From positions 2,232,001-2,296,000 of the forward strand of contig NC_013943.1 in NCBI RefSeq assembly GCF_000025725.1: a DNA stretch of 64,000 nucleotides, given 5' to 3'. Origin of the DNA: Denitrovibrio acetiphilus DSM 12809 (GTDB taxonomy: Bacteria; Chrysiogenota; Deferribacteres; Deferribacterales; Geovibrionaceae). The notes under the pieces are model-generated. The model searched no databases and was not told the DNA's origin. It was given only the letters and a program-made list of their open reading frames with translations. Shown here piece by piece: positions 8,878 to 18,239 of the stretch. The stretch's first letter is position 1. Every line of letters starts with the position of its first letter. A program made the position numbers and the translations under genes.

Positions 8878-9912
8878 TTATGCAAATAGTTTTCTTCTGA
8901 ACCAGAATGCGACATTCACGAGTGCTATCATCACCGGGACTTCGACCAAAGGTCCTATAACAGCGGCAAAAGCCACCCCTGAGTTTATACCGAAAACAGC
9001 GACTGCCACAGCGATTGCAAGTTCGAAGTTATTGCTTGCTGCTGTGAACGCGAGTGTTGTTGTCTTAGTATAGTCAGCTCCGGCTCTCTTGCCCATCATG
9101 AAAGAAACAATGAACATTATTATAAAGTAAATACAGAGAGGTACAGCGATAAGCATCACATCAAAAGGGATCTGAACAATGAGCTTCCCTTTAAGGCTGA
9201 ACATCACGACAATTGTGAATAAAAGTGATACAAGGGTTATTGGTCCTATCTTCGGGACAAATTCAGCATGATACCGCTCTCTCCCCATAGCCTTCACACC
9301 GATAAACCTTGTGAGCGCACCTGCGATGAAAGGAACTCCTAGATATATAAATACGCTTTTTGCTATCTCTCCTATTGATATACTGACCACAGAGCCTTCA
9401 AGTCCCAGCAAAGGAGGCAGGTACGAGATGAAAAACCATGCATAAACGCTGTAGAAAAATACCTGGAAAATAGAATTGAAAGCCACAAGTCCCGCTGCGT
9501 ATTCCGTGCTGCCTTCGGCAAGCTCATTCCAGACTATGACCATAGCAATGCATCTGGCGAGACCTATAAGTATGAGTCCTGTCATATATTCAGGGTGATT
9601 TGGTAAAAATATCACAGCCAGAGCAAACATCAGAACAGGGCCAATTATCCAGTTCTGCACAAGTGAAAGCATTAGTATCTTTACATTTTTAAAAACATCC
9701 GGCAGCTCTTCGTAGCGCACCTTTGCAAAAGGCGGATACATCATCAGGATAAGCCCGACTGCTATTGGAATGTTTGTTGTTCCAATCTGAAAGCGGTTAA
9801 TAAATCCCTCAGCGTTCTCTGAAAAATAACCAAGACCAATACCGGCTGCCATAGCACTAAATATCCAAAGTGTCAGAAAACGATCCAGAAATCCAAGTCT
9901 CTTTTTTATCAT
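8878..9912 (-). CDS. acr3: Arsenite efflux permease, ACR3 family
   Basis: About 344 residues with ten predicted membrane helices. The ACR3 hallmark [17 protein letters not shown] carries the conserved Cys of the arsenite path, and ALTRFIGVK plus [17 protein letters not shown] are also typical. The start at 9912 (ATG) is preferred over an upstream TTG because GAGGG lies five bases before it. It exports As(III) made by ArsC. It is the first gene of the minus-strand ars unit, facing arsR across 266 bp. Confidence 0.93.
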   Translation of the reverse strand: MIKKRLGFLDRFLTLWIFSAMAAGIGLGYFSENAEGFINRFQIGTTNIPIAVGLILMMYPPFAKVRYEELPDVFKNVKILMLSLVQNWIIGPVLMFALAVIFLPNHPEYMTGLILIGLARCIAMVIVWNELAEGSTEYAAGLVAFNSIFQVFFYSVYAWFFISYLPPLLGLEGSVVSISIGEIAKSVFIYLGVPFIAGALTRFIGVKAMGRERYHAEFVPKIGPITLVSLLFTIVVMFSLKGKLIVQIPFDVMLIAVPLCIYFIIMFIVSFMMGKRAGADYTKTTTLAFTAASNNFELAIAVAVAVFGINSGVAFAAVIGPLVEVPVMIALVNVAFWFRRKLFA

Positions 9913-10096
9913 TTTTTCCCTCAAATTCAGTCCACGCTTCAAAGGTATATCTCACGACAGTCAATTGCAACGATATTTTCAGACACATCGAATAATTAAC
10001 AATCGCAAACCTTTTTTGTGACATTTATTTTACTTAAAAGCATCATCTCTAAAAATCAGCTCTCTTTACAGGCATAAATTCTTCGGCGTCTTTTAG

Positions 10097-10170
10097 TTGA
10101 TTTTCGCTTTTCTTTAACTTATACTTCTAGATATATCGAAACAACGAAAATGTCAAGGATATTTCTAGAG
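10097..10170 (+). promoter_or_regulatory. arsR-arrXSR promoter and probable ArsR operator
   Basis: TTGATT (10097-10102), a 17 bp spacer and TATACT (10120-10125) form a strong sigma-70 promoter. Starting at the last base of the -10 box is an interrupted inverted repeat: TTCTAGATATATC at 10125-10137 and GATATTTCTAGAG at 10158-10170 (about 11 of 14 positions complementary). Its position across the transcription start fits a repressor operator, most simply ArsR itself. A related but weaker sequence (ATTCGATG...AATATCG on the minus strand, about 9970-10000) lies nearer acr3. Confidence 0.7.
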
Positions 10171-10178
10171 GTGACGAA

Positions 10179-10532
10179 ATGTATAATTACGACAGCGTAA
10201 CAGATTTATTTAAAAACCTGTCAGACCCAAATAGATTAAGAGTTTTGCTTCTGCTGAGGAAAAGACCTGTATGTGTCTGCGAGTTCGACAATATACTCAA
10301 GATCAGCCTCTCCACAATCTCCACTCACCTGAAGCTTCTAAAAGCATCAGGACTTATCAGAAGCAAAAAAGACGGACGGTGGGTTATATACGAGCTTGCT
10401 GACAACAGCTCACTTGAAAAAATATTAGCAGATCTCGAATTGTCGCTGAAAGATGATTATCAATATAACGAAGACATGAAAAGGATATCAGAGATAACCA
10501 GAGACAACTGCACAAATCAGCAAAAGAGGTAA
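10179..10532 (+). CDS. arsR: ArsR-family arsenic-responsive repressor
   Basis: 117 residues with a winged helix (LSTISTHLKLLKASGLI recognition region). The metalloid site VCVCEF places C32 and C34 at the start of the helix that carries the CxC pair in classic As(III)-sensing ArsR. It is divergent from acr3-arsC and only three bases upstream of arrX, so its own transcript continues into the arrXSR sensory genes. It probably represses both directions until arsenite binds. Confidence 0.92.
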   Translation: MYNYDSVTDLFKNLSDPNRLRVLLLLRKRPVCVCEFDNILKISLSTISTHLKLLKASGLIRSKKDGRWVIYELADNSSLEKILADLELSLKDDYQYNEDMKRISEITRDNCTNQQKR

Positions 10533-10535
10533 TTT

Positions 10536-11378
10536 ATGAGATTTATTTTATTCACCATAGTTGCGATATGCCTAACTTTTTCCAGTGCGTTTGCTGAAAG
10601 CCCATTAAAATACGGTATATCCTCTATGCTGTCAGCATCCAATACTTTCATTCACTACGAAGAGCTGAACAGCTATATAGCAGAAAAGCTGGGTATCACC
10701 TCGGAAATAATACATAAAGAAAACTACAGCGACATGAACAGGCTTATTGAAAATCAGCAGGTGGATTTTGCAAGTATATGCACAGGAGCCATGCTGTACC
10801 TGAACGAAGGCAGTTATCAGCTGGTTGCAGCACCGGAAATAGACGGAAAAACGACCTACAGCTCACTTATAATAAAAAATAAAAACGTACAGGCAGACCT
10901 GCCGGAAGACCTGAAAGGAAAAACTTTTGCTATGACAGACAGGCTTTCAAACACTGGATTTTTATTTCCCACTTATTACTTTTCAAGAAACTTCTCCGCA
11001 CCTGAGCAGTTTTTTTCGAAAGTCTTTTTCACGGGGACTCACGACAAATCAATATACCTTGTTAATAAAGGCGTGGTCGATGCGGCTGCGGTGGACAATC
11101 TTGTGTATGACAACCTGAAAAGTCAAAGCGAAAATAATGTGAGAAATATTGAAATCATTCATGAATCACCTGAATTCGGCATCCCCCCTATTGTTGCATC
11201 AAAAAAAATGACCAGTGATGAAATTAAAATACTTCGCCAGATCCTGCTTAATATGCATCAGGACAAACAGGGCAAAAAAATACTCGAAGAGCTTATGATA
11301 GACAGATTTACAGTTCCGGACATAAGCGTCTACGCCAATGTGATAAAGATGAGAGACTATGTCGAAAATAATAAGTAA
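10536..11378 (+). CDS. arrX: Periplasmic arsenic-sensing protein, PhnD-like (ArrX)
   Basis: 280 residues: signal peptide (cleavage near AFA-ES) followed by a PhnD/AioX-type binding domain (VDFASICTGAMLYL, KGKTFAMTDRLSNTGF, YLVNKGVVDAAAVDN). In the AioX family, binding of arsenic oxyanions is passed to a partner kinase. The mature protein has a single Cys, C82, a candidate ligand by analogy with the essential Cys of AioX. Its last 20 bases overlap the start of the kinase gene. Function as the arsenic input of ArrS/ArrR is inferred from family and gene order. Confidence 0.85.
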   Translation: MRFILFTIVAICLTFSSAFAESPLKYGISSMLSASNTFIHYEELNSYIAEKLGITSEIIHKENYSDMNRLIENQQVDFASICTGAMLYLNEGSYQLVAAPEIDGKTTYSSLIIKNKNVQADLPEDLKGKTFAMTDRLSNTGFLFPTYYFSRNFSAPEQFFSKVFFTGTHDKSIYLVNKGVVDAAAVDNLVYDNLKSQSENNVRNIEIIHESPEFGIPPIVASKKMTSDEIKILRQILLNMHQDKQGKKILEELMIDRFTVPDISVYANVIKMRDYVENNK

Positions 11379-12720
11379 ACTGCTGCCAGACTCATTTAAA
11401 AACAGATTTCTTGTACTGTTTATACTCTTTGCGGTCATTACCGGCGCATTGAGCACGTCCATCCAGTACTTTTATGACAAAAACGTCTATCATTCCTACG
11501 CCTCTGAAACAATTATAAACATACATAAAAGTCTGGAGGGGCGACTGCGTGACGCTATACTTTACGACAACATCTATGCTCTTTTCAGTGCGGCAGAAAA
11601 TATCAGCAAAAGCGTTTCTGTCATCAGCAACGTATATATAACCGATCAGTTCGGGGTCTACATCACTGATGCGCTCGTATCAAAAAAACTGCCTCAGTCT
11701 TTTTCAGGAAATGCCGAGATTTTCGATATTACACTAAAAAACGGCAAATCCGTTGGCAAAGTCATTTATATCATAGACATGAAAGAGATAAGTAAAACAG
11801 TTCTGACCCACAGCCTTAGCAGCCTTTTTATTATTATTCCGGTAATAGTTATTTTTATATTTCTGAGTATCAGGTTTATACTCTATTTTACAAAGCCGCT
11901 GAACGTTATCTCTGCTAAACTGAAAAAAACAGACATCAGCAATCTATCCATAAAATTTGACCTCCCAACTCACGCTTCAGTAGAAGTTAAAAACTTGGCA
12001 GATACTTTTACATCGCTCTCAGCAGAACTGGACAGGAGCATAAAGATAAATATTGAACAAGAGAAGAATCTGGCAAAAGAAGAGAGGCTTGCAGCAATAG
12101 GCTCTATGTCTGCCGGACTTGCCCATGAACTGCGTAATCCTGCCATGAGTTTGCAAATGCTGATGCACAGCATCTCAAACTCTAACAACTCACTCGACAG
12201 CAAAGATATGGATGTAATAAACAGAGAGGTCTCCAGAATAACCGCAACAGTAAACGAATTTCTGCAGATAGCGAAAACTGTCGAAATAAACCCCGCCCAA
12301 ACAAATTCAGGCTTAATATGTGCGATGCTGGAAGACCATATAGCAAGAGTGATGAAAGAACGGCTCACACTTGGATATAGTAATGAGCACCTCGATTTCT
12401 GCTCTGATGAGATGCTTATATTTAATACTCTGGTAAACCTCATTAACAACTCATACGATGCCGGAGCAACGAAAATTCACATAAGTTTTGCAATGGATGG
12501 AGACATCATAACCATAACAGTTCAGGACAACGGAACAGGAATACCGGAAGGGAGCAGGGATAAAATCTTCCGTCCGTTTTACACAACAAAAAATTCAGGA
12601 ACAGGGCTTGGTATGAGTATGTGCGAAAAAATGGTATCAGCTTTGAACGGCAGCATCTCTCTTGATGCAGAATACATGCAGGGTGCAAAATTTATCATTA
12701 AGATTAAGGATATGAAATGA
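11359..12720 (+). CDS. arrS: Sensor histidine kinase for arsenate respiration (ArrS)
   Basis: 453 residues. One membrane helix at about 17-37, an extracytoplasmic domain to about 150, a second helix to about 177, a HAMP-like linker, the dimerisation box with H256 (GLAHELRNPAMSLQ) and a HATPase domain (NLINNSYDAGATK, DNGTGIP, GTGLGMSMCEKM). It overlaps arrX by 20 bp and arrR by 4 bp, implying translational coupling. By analogy with AioS/ArrS it reads the arsenic-loaded periplasmic protein and phosphorylates ArrR. Confidence 0.9.
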   Translation: MSKIISKLLPDSFKNRFLVLFILFAVITGALSTSIQYFYDKNVYHSYASETIINIHKSLEGRLRDAILYDNIYALFSAAENISKSVSVISNVYITDQFGVYITDALVSKKLPQSFSGNAEIFDITLKNGKSVGKVIYIIDMKEISKTVLTHSLSSLFIIIPVIVIFIFLSIRFILYFTKPLNVISAKLKKTDISNLSIKFDLPTHASVEVKNLADTFTSLSAELDRSIKINIEQEKNLAKEERLAAIGSMSAGLAHELRNPAMSLQMLMHSISNSNNSLDSKDMDVINREVSRITATVNEFLQIAKTVEINPAQTNSGLICAMLEDHIARVMKERLTLGYSNEHLDFCSDEMLIFNTLVNLINNSYDAGATKIHISFAMDGDIITITVQDNGTGIPEGSRDKIFRPFYTTKNSGTGLGMSMCEKMVSALNGSISLDAEYMQGAKFIIKIKDMK

Positions 12721-14096
12721 AAAAAATATTAATTATAGATGATGACACATCTCTGACCTACAGTCTGCAGAAGGCTTTTTCAGGCAAATACTGCATATTT
12801 ACCGCAAATAACGCAACAGCGGGCATGGATTTTATTGAAGCTGAATCAGACATCGGTCTTGTATTTCTCGACTATAAACTTGGTGATGAAAACGGTCTTG
12901 ATGTTTTGGAGCGCATACGAAAAGGCGGGTATACTGTCCCCGTCATATTCATGACTGCCTACGGCACCAGCGAAACAGTGCTGGATGCTGTTAAGCTGGG
13001 GGCATCTGATTTTCTTGTGAAACCTGTCTCTCCTGAAGAGTTTATAAAAACAGTGGAGAGCTATTACCACATACAGGTACAGTCTTGCGGCAAAGGATTT
13101 GAACCGGTACCGGAATATAATCCGAATAATAAATTAGTCGGCATATCAAGAGCAATCAGAGATGTTTTAAAACTCGCCGCCTCCGCTTCAATGTCTGACG
13201 CACCGGTGCTACTTGTCGGAGAGAGCGGAACAGGAAAGGATCTGATAGCAAACATCGTCCACTCCCATGGAGAGAGAGCTAATAAGCCATTTTTAGCGAT
13301 CAACTGCGCAGCCATACCGGAAGAACTTCTCGAAAGTGAACTGTTCGGTTATGAAAAAGGCGCATTCAGCGGTGCGATCAGCTCAAAAATAGGTCTTCTG
13401 GAGTCGGCAAACGGAGGAACTGTTTTTCTTGATGAGATCAGTGAGATGTCTTTTGACCTTCAGGCAAAGCTTCTGCGTTTTCTGCAAAACGGAACCGTTC
13501 AAAAACTTGGAGAACTCAAAGAGATACAGCTCGACGTACGAATTGTGGCTGCAACAAATAAGAATATCACCGATCTTGTGGAAAAGAATCTGTTCAGGTT
13601 TGACCTTTACCACAGACTGAGCGTTATAAACATATTTATCCCGCCACTGAGGGACAGACGGGAGGATATAAAAGATATAGCACTGCATTTGATAGCAAAA
13701 CATGTGGCAAGACACGTTAAAGATATATCATGTGTAGACAAATCACTGCTTGACCTTTTTATGAAACAACAGTGGCCGGGGAATGTGCGTGAGCTTGAAA
13801 ACAGAATACGTGAAGCAATAATTCTCGCAAAAACTAACTCCCTGACGGCTGATGATTTTAAACTCACACAACCTGCCGATGAACAGGAACATAAAAATCT
13901 ATTTACCTATTTCTCTGAAAAATACAGAGAAGACATCTTTGCAAAAAGTATCGAAGAGTGCGAAATAGAACTTATAAAAGGTGCCCTCGACAAGTACGAC
14001 GGCAAGTTGACTAAGGTTGCAGAATGGCTGAGTATATCACGGGTTACACTAAACGCAAAATTAAGGAAATACAATATCACACACAACCAAACGTAA
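12717..14096 (+). CDS. arrR: Sigma-54-dependent response regulator (ArrR)
   Basis: 459 residues in NtrC order: receiver domain with D52 (VFLDYKLGD) and the conserved Lys in [12 protein letters not shown]+ domain with Walker A GESGTGKD and the sigma-54 contact loop [13 protein letters not shown], a Thr-to-Ser variant of GAFTGA; then a C-terminal Fis-like helix-turn-helix ([19 protein letters not shown]). The stop codon is part of the first of two palindromes that precede a sigma-54 promoter for arrA, making ArrR the obvious activator of the arr enzyme operon. Confidence 0.93.
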   Translation: MKKILIIDDDTSLTYSLQKAFSGKYCIFTANNATAGMDFIEAESDIGLVFLDYKLGDENGLDVLERIRKGGYTVPVIFMTAYGTSETVLDAVKLGASDFLVKPVSPEEFIKTVESYYHIQVQSCGKGFEPVPEYNPNNKLVGISRAIRDVLKLAASASMSDAPVLLVGESGTGKDLIANIVHSHGERANKPFLAINCAAIPEELLESELFGYEKGAFSGAISSKIGLLESANGGTVFLDEISEMSFDLQAKLLRFLQNGTVQKLGELKEIQLDVRIVAATNKNITDLVEKNLFRFDLYHRLSVINIFIPPLRDRREDIKDIALHLIAKHVARHVKDISCVDKSLLDLFMKQQWPGNVRELENRIREAIILAKTNSLTADDFKLTQPADEQEHKNLFTYFSEKYREDIFAKSIEECEIELIKGALDKYDGKLTKVAEWLSISRVTLNAKLRKYNITHNQT

Positions 14097-14130
14097 AGAG
14101 TCTGTACGTTTTAGCGTAAAGATTCTTTAC
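14093..14130 (+). promoter_or_regulatory. Twin palindromic enhancer sites for ArrR
   Basis: GTAAAGATTCTTTAC at 14116-14130 is a perfect 7-1-7 palindrome. GTAAAGAGTCTGTAC at 14093-14107 is the same site with one mismatch. Centres are 23 bp apart, about two helical turns, so both lie on one face of the DNA. They sit some 97 and 120 bp upstream of the start expected from the sigma-54 promoter, the usual place for enhancer binding by an NtrC-type activator. The first site overlaps the arrR stop codon. Confidence 0.8.
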
Positions 14131-14192
14131 TTGCACGCCCTTCTGTTTTTACTGCATTCTTTATTTATAAAGGTTTTACCCCTTTTCAATTA

Positions 14193-14210
14193 TTGGCATG
14201 CCGGTTGCAT
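14193..14210 (+). promoter_or_regulatory. Sigma-54 promoter of arrABD
   Basis: TTGGCATGCCGGTTGCAT matches the -24/-12 consensus (TGGCAC-N5-TTGCA) closely, with the invariant GG (14195-14196) and GC (14207-14208) separated by exactly ten bases. It lies 35 bp before the arrA start codon. No competing sigma-70 promoter is evident between arrR and arrA. Confidence 0.88.
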
Positions 14211-14244
14211 ATACTCCTGTGACGTAAACTCGTAGGAGGTCTTT

Positions 14245-16782
14245 ATGAAATTAAGAAGACGAGACTTTCTGAAAGCTACAGCTGCTGTGAGCACTGTGGC
14301 TATGGTCGGATGTGGAGTACCTAAGAATAATGCTCTTGCTCCAATGGACCCAAAGAAAGCAATAGGCGAAGATCCGGGTAAATGGATTTCTACAACATGT
14401 CAGGGGTGCACAACATGGGACCCTATTCAGGTTTTTGTTCAGGACGGACGTGCTGTCAAAGTCAGAGGTAACCCGAACAGTAAAGCAAACTGCGGAACCT
14501 GCTGCCCAAGAGCCCACATGGGGCTACAGCAGCTTTACGACCCGGACAGGGTCAAAGTCCCGATGAAAAGAACCAACCCTGAAAAAGGTCGAGGCATCGA
14601 CCCTAAGTTTGTTCCAATAACTTGGGACGAAGCGCTCAACACAATAGCTGACAAGATGATGGAACTCCGAAACAACGGAGAAGCTCATAAGTATATGCTG
14701 AACAGAGGGCGTTATACTTACATGAGAGATATGATCTATGATGCTATGACAAAGATTTATGGTTCCCCTAACAACATCTCTCACTCTGCCCTATGTGCTG
14801 AAGCGGAAAAGTCAGGCGCATTCTATACTCACGGATACTGGGATTACAGGGATTATGACCTTACAAGGACAAAATATCTTCTGATATGGGGACTTGACCC
14901 ACTCGTATCGAATAGACAGGTTCCTTTCAGCATTAAAGTTTTTGGTGATGTTCTAGACAAAGCAACAGTCACTGTTGTTGATCCTAAACTGAATGCTTCC
15001 GCTGCAAAAGCCCACAACTGGCTTCCGGTTCTTCCGGGGACAGACGGCGCACTTGCTGTTGCTATAGCTCACGTTTTACTTACAGAAGATCTCTGGCACA
15101 AGCCTTTCGTAGGAGATTTCAAAAACAGTGTAAACCAGTTCAAAACAGGTGTGACACTCGATGAATCCGTATTTGAAGAGAAATATACTAACGGCATCAT
15201 CAAATGGTGGAACATTGAACTCAAAGATAAAACTCCGGAATGGGCAGAGCAGGAGTGTGGTATCTCCGCAGAAGTTATCTATAAAACTGCCAGAGAAATG
15301 GCTGCCGCTGCTCCCTCTATCTGCATATGGATGGGACCTGGTGCTGCTATGCAGGTTCGTGGGACGTATACCGCAATGGCTATCGAATCCCTCTGCGGAC
15401 TCCTCGGTAACCTTGATAACATCGGCGGAACAATGATGAAGGGCAAAACCCATGTCAACAAAATGCCTAAACTCGATGACTACAAAGATGAAGTTGCGAA
15501 AATAAAGCACAAATACAAAATTGATCAGCGTGGATATCTCCAGTTTCCTGCACTCAACAGCGGTAAGTCAGGGGGCGGTGTTGTAACAAACAACCTTGCT
15601 GACGGTATACTTCAGAAAAATCCGATGGAAATAAAGATGGGTATCGGCTACATGAACAACTTCGCATTCTCAGGCACAGGTGCTCAGAGATGGGAAGAGG
15701 CCATGAGCGGGCTCGAATTTTATGTCCATATAACCACAAACGCATCTGAGATGACTCAGTTTGCTGACATTGTTCTTCCTTCGGCAATTACAACTTTTGA
15801 AAAGTGGGGATATCTCAAGAGCAAAGGTAACTTACACTCGCAGGTATCACTGCTTCAGCCAGTTGTTGAGCCTCTTTTTGATGTACGTACAGATGAAACC
15901 GAGATCCCTTTTCTTATAGCTGAAAAACTTGCAGAAAGAGGTTTTGACAAGCTCCTGCGCTACTACAAAGAGCAGATAATCGATCCGGAAACAGGTAAGG
16001 GCGCATCCAATGCGAAAGAGTTCGCTGAGATCGCTGTTAAATACTATACTGCTCCGTCATGGGATGGCAAAAAAGACTTCCCGGGCGACAAGATAAAGGG
16101 CTGGGAAGCTTTCAAGGACGCTGGTGTATGGAACGATGCCAGACTTGAATACAAGAAAAGCTGGGGCAAGTTCAAAACTGTTACCAAAAAGTTTGAATTC
16201 TACAGCGAAACTCTTAAAAAAGCTCTTAAAGGTCATGCAGATAAACACAACGTCAGCATCGACAAGGTTCTTGATGTATGTAACTACGAAGCAAGGGGCG
16301 AAATGGCATTTGTTCCTCATTATGAAGCTCCATTCAGATATGGTTCTTTTGAAGAATATCCATTTACCTTCATCGACCACAAATCCAGATTGAACAAAGA
16401 AGGTCGTAGTGCTAATACACCGTGGTATCAGGAATTTAAAAAAGTAGACCTCGGCGATGAAAGCTGGGACGATGTGCTTAAGATCAACCCTGACGATGCC
16501 GCCGGATTAGGCATAAAGAACGGCGACATGGTACGCATTACTTCCACCAACGGCAGTTTTACCATTAAAGCGAAATTCTGGGAAGGTCTCCGCCCTGGTA
16601 CCGTAACAAAATGCTATGGTCAGGGGCACTGGGCTTACGGTCGTGTTGCGGCTCTTGACTACAAAAATGCCAAACCAAGAGGCTTTAACAACAATGAGCT
16701 GATGCCTTGTGACTATGACAGGATTTCAGGCAGTACAGCCAGAAACGGCGGCTTCTGCGGCGTTAAAATCGAAAAGGTATAA
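14245..16782 (+). CDS. arrA: Respiratory arsenate reductase, catalytic subunit
   Basis: 845 residues, the usual ArrA length. Twin-arginine signal (MKLRRRDFLK) exports the folded Mo-bis-MGD enzyme. Mo is expected to be held by the Cys in HSALCAEAEK, an ArrA/ArxA-type signature, with RGRYTYMRDM just before it. It reduces As(V) to As(III) as terminal acceptor. The N-terminal [4Fe-4S] motif reads C52-x2-C55-x3-D59-x27-C87: an Asp occupies the position of the third Cys. GTAGGAGG precedes the ATG. arrB follows after 10 bp. Assignment to ArrA rather than ArxA rests on overall resemblance and on the arrXSR-arrB-arrD context. Confidence 0.93.
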   Translation: MKLRRRDFLKATAAVSTVAMVGCGVPKNNALAPMDPKKAIGEDPGKWISTTCQGCTTWDPIQVFVQDGRAVKVRGNPNSKANCGTCCPRAHMGLQQLYDPDRVKVPMKRTNPEKGRGIDPKFVPITWDEALNTIADKMMELRNNGEAHKYMLNRGRYTYMRDMIYDAMTKIYGSPNNISHSALCAEAEKSGAFYTHGYWDYRDYDLTRTKYLLIWGLDPLVSNRQVPFSIKVFGDVLDKATVTVVDPKLNASAAKAHNWLPVLPGTDGALAVAIAHVLLTEDLWHKPFVGDFKNSVNQFKTGVTLDESVFEEKYTNGIIKWWNIELKDKTPEWAEQECGISAEVIYKTAREMAAAAPSICIWMGPGAAMQVRGTYTAMAIESLCGLLGNLDNIGGTMMKGKTHVNKMPKLDDYKDEVAKIKHKYKIDQRGYLQFPALNSGKSGGGVVTNNLADGILQKNPMEIKMGIGYMNNFAFSGTGAQRWEEAMSGLEFYVHITTNASEMTQFADIVLPSAITTFEKWGYLKSKGNLHSQVSLLQPVVEPLFDVRTDETEIPFLIAEKLAERGFDKLLRYYKEQIIDPETGKGASNAKEFAEIAVKYYTAPSWDGKKDFPGDKIKGWEAFKDAGVWNDARLEYKKSWGKFKTVTKKFEFYSETLKKALKGHADKHNVSIDKVLDVCNYEARGEMAFVPHYEAPFRYGSFEEYPFTFIDHKSRLNKEGRSANTPWYQEFKKVDLGDESWDDVLKINPDDAAGLGIKNGDMVRITSTNGSFTIKAKFWEGLRPGTVTKCYGQGHWAYGRVAALDYKNAKPRGFNNNELMPCDYDRISGSTARNGGFCGVKIEKV

Positions 16783-16792
16783 GGAGTAAATA

Positions 16793-17548
16793 ATGGCTAA
16801 AATGGCAATGGTAATAGACCGCCAAAAATGTGTCGGCTGCGGCGCCTGCGGAATAGCCTGCAAAACTGAAAATAATACTCAGGGCAGAAAAGACGGGCAG
16901 TCGTTCAACTGGGCGGATTTCATGTTAAAAACAGAGGGCAAATTCCCTGAAGTTAAATTCACAGCCCAACCTGTACTCTGCAATCACTGCACAAATGCTG
17001 CATGTGTTGATGCATGCCCGGTAACACCGAAAGCAATGTTTAAAACTGAAGACGGCATCACCATGCACAACGATGAAAGATGCATCGGCTGCCGCTCATG
17101 TCAGGATGCATGTCCGTACAGCGTATGGGATCTGCGTGAAGAGGGAGAATACAGCGTAATCAGCTTCAACTCTGATGAAGAGGAAACTCACTCTTTTTAT
17201 ACTGACAAATCAGCTCTCATCCCCGGGTGCACAGCGTCAGGAGCCGAGATGGCGGCAAAAGCAGGCGCAAAACCACCTATGATGACAGCTTACAAACATC
17301 CGGAATACGACAATGTCCGGCGCATGGGAATCGTTGAGAAATGTATCCTCTGTTCCCACAGGCTTGCAACCGGCGAAAACCCATACTGTGTGGACTCGTG
17401 TCCTTCAGGAGCCAGAACAGTTGGCGACCTTAACGACCCTAACAGCAAGGTTTCCATACTGCTGAAATCCTATGACTATGATGTTCTCAAACCAGAGGCT
17501 GGTACAAAACCTAACGTTTATTACATCAGGAATTACAACATAAAATAG
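16793..17548 (+). CDS. arrB: Arsenate reductase iron-sulfur subunit
   Basis: 251 residues with four ferredoxin-type Cys clusters for electron transfer to ArrA: CVGCGACGIACK, CNHCTNAACVDACP, CIGCRSCQDACP and CILCSHRLATGENPYCVDSCP. This is the DmsB/NrfC-like subunit of the ArrAB dimer; no signal peptide is expected because it is carried out by the Tat signal of ArrA. It follows arrA after 10 bp with AAGGAG. No NrfD-like ArrC gene follows, so a quinol-oxidising partner must be supplied from elsewhere. Confidence 0.93.
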   Translation: MAKMAMVIDRQKCVGCGACGIACKTENNTQGRKDGQSFNWADFMLKTEGKFPEVKFTAQPVLCNHCTNAACVDACPVTPKAMFKTEDGITMHNDERCIGCRSCQDACPYSVWDLREEGEYSVISFNSDEEETHSFYTDKSALIPGCTASGAEMAAKAGAKPPMMTAYKHPEYDNVRRMGIVEKCILCSHRLATGENPYCVDSCPSGARTVGDLNDPNSKVSILLKSYDYDVLKPEAGTKPNVYYIRNYNIK

Positions 17549-17621
17549 TAAACAACCTCCTTACTATGCGGGGCGCTGTAGCGAATGAGGCGTCCCGCTT
17601 AAATTTATAACGGAGAAAACA
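17549..17621 (+). promoter_or_regulatory. Hairpin between arrB and arrD
   Basis: GCGGGGCGC and GGCGTCCCGC form a GC-rich stem around roughly twelve loop bases, with no T run after it. It is more likely an RNA stability or attenuation element, lowering chaperone output relative to ArrAB, than a full terminator. Confidence 0.4.
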
Positions 17622-18239
17622 ATGACAACAGAGTCTTTATCTATAAATGCGGAAATATCCAGACTTTTTTCTATAATGTTTTATAATCCTGAGGAAACAT
17701 TTCTCTCTGAGCCTGAAACAGTGAAAGCACTTGCCGAACTTATAAAAGAGAAGGATGCTTCCTTTCGCGATGATGCGGAAAAGCTTGTTAACTCGCTGAA
17801 AGAGCTCGATGCACAAGAGCTTATGCTTGATTATGCTGCGCTTTTTGTTGGTCCTTTTCAGCTTCAGGCACCGCCTTACGGGTCGGTGTATCTTGATGTA
17901 GCTAAAACAGTAAACGGCGAATCTACAGCAGCAGTTACGGACATATACAGAAAGTTTGCTTTAAACGTGAAACCCGACATGAGAGAACCAGCCGACCATA
18001 TTGCAATTGAGCTTGAGTTTATCCATACTGCGCTCATTACTATAGGAAACATGAAGGCTGAAAATAAAGACACAACTGAAACTGAGAATGTTTTCAATGA
18101 TTTCATCTCAGATTATTATCATCCTTTCGTATCCAGAATGTGTGAGCTAATAGAAAAAAATGCATCCACTGACTTTTATAAATCCATAGGCGGACTGCTT
18201 AAAACTTTTTCAGATGAGTTGAAATTAGTCCAGGTATAG
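17622..18239 (+). CDS. arrD: TorD-family chaperone for ArrA (ArrD)
   Basis: 205 residues, all-helical TorD/DmsD fold. The family signature is visible as PPYGSVYLD in the middle and EPADHIAIELEFIH towards the C-terminal half. Such proteins bind the Tat signal of a molybdoenzyme and hold export until the cofactor is inserted. Its place after arrAB makes ArrA the client. Its last 15 bases overlap the end of the convergent phosphodiesterase-like gene. Confidence 0.87.
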   Translation: MTTESLSINAEISRLFSIMFYNPEETFLSEPETVKALAELIKEKDASFRDDAEKLVNSLKELDAQELMLDYAALFVGPFQLQAPPYGSVYLDVAKTVNGESTAAVTDIYRKFALNVKPDMREPADHIAIELEFIHTALITIGNMKAENKDTTETENVFNDFISDYYHPFVSRMCELIEKNASTDFYKSIGGLLKTFSDELKLVQV

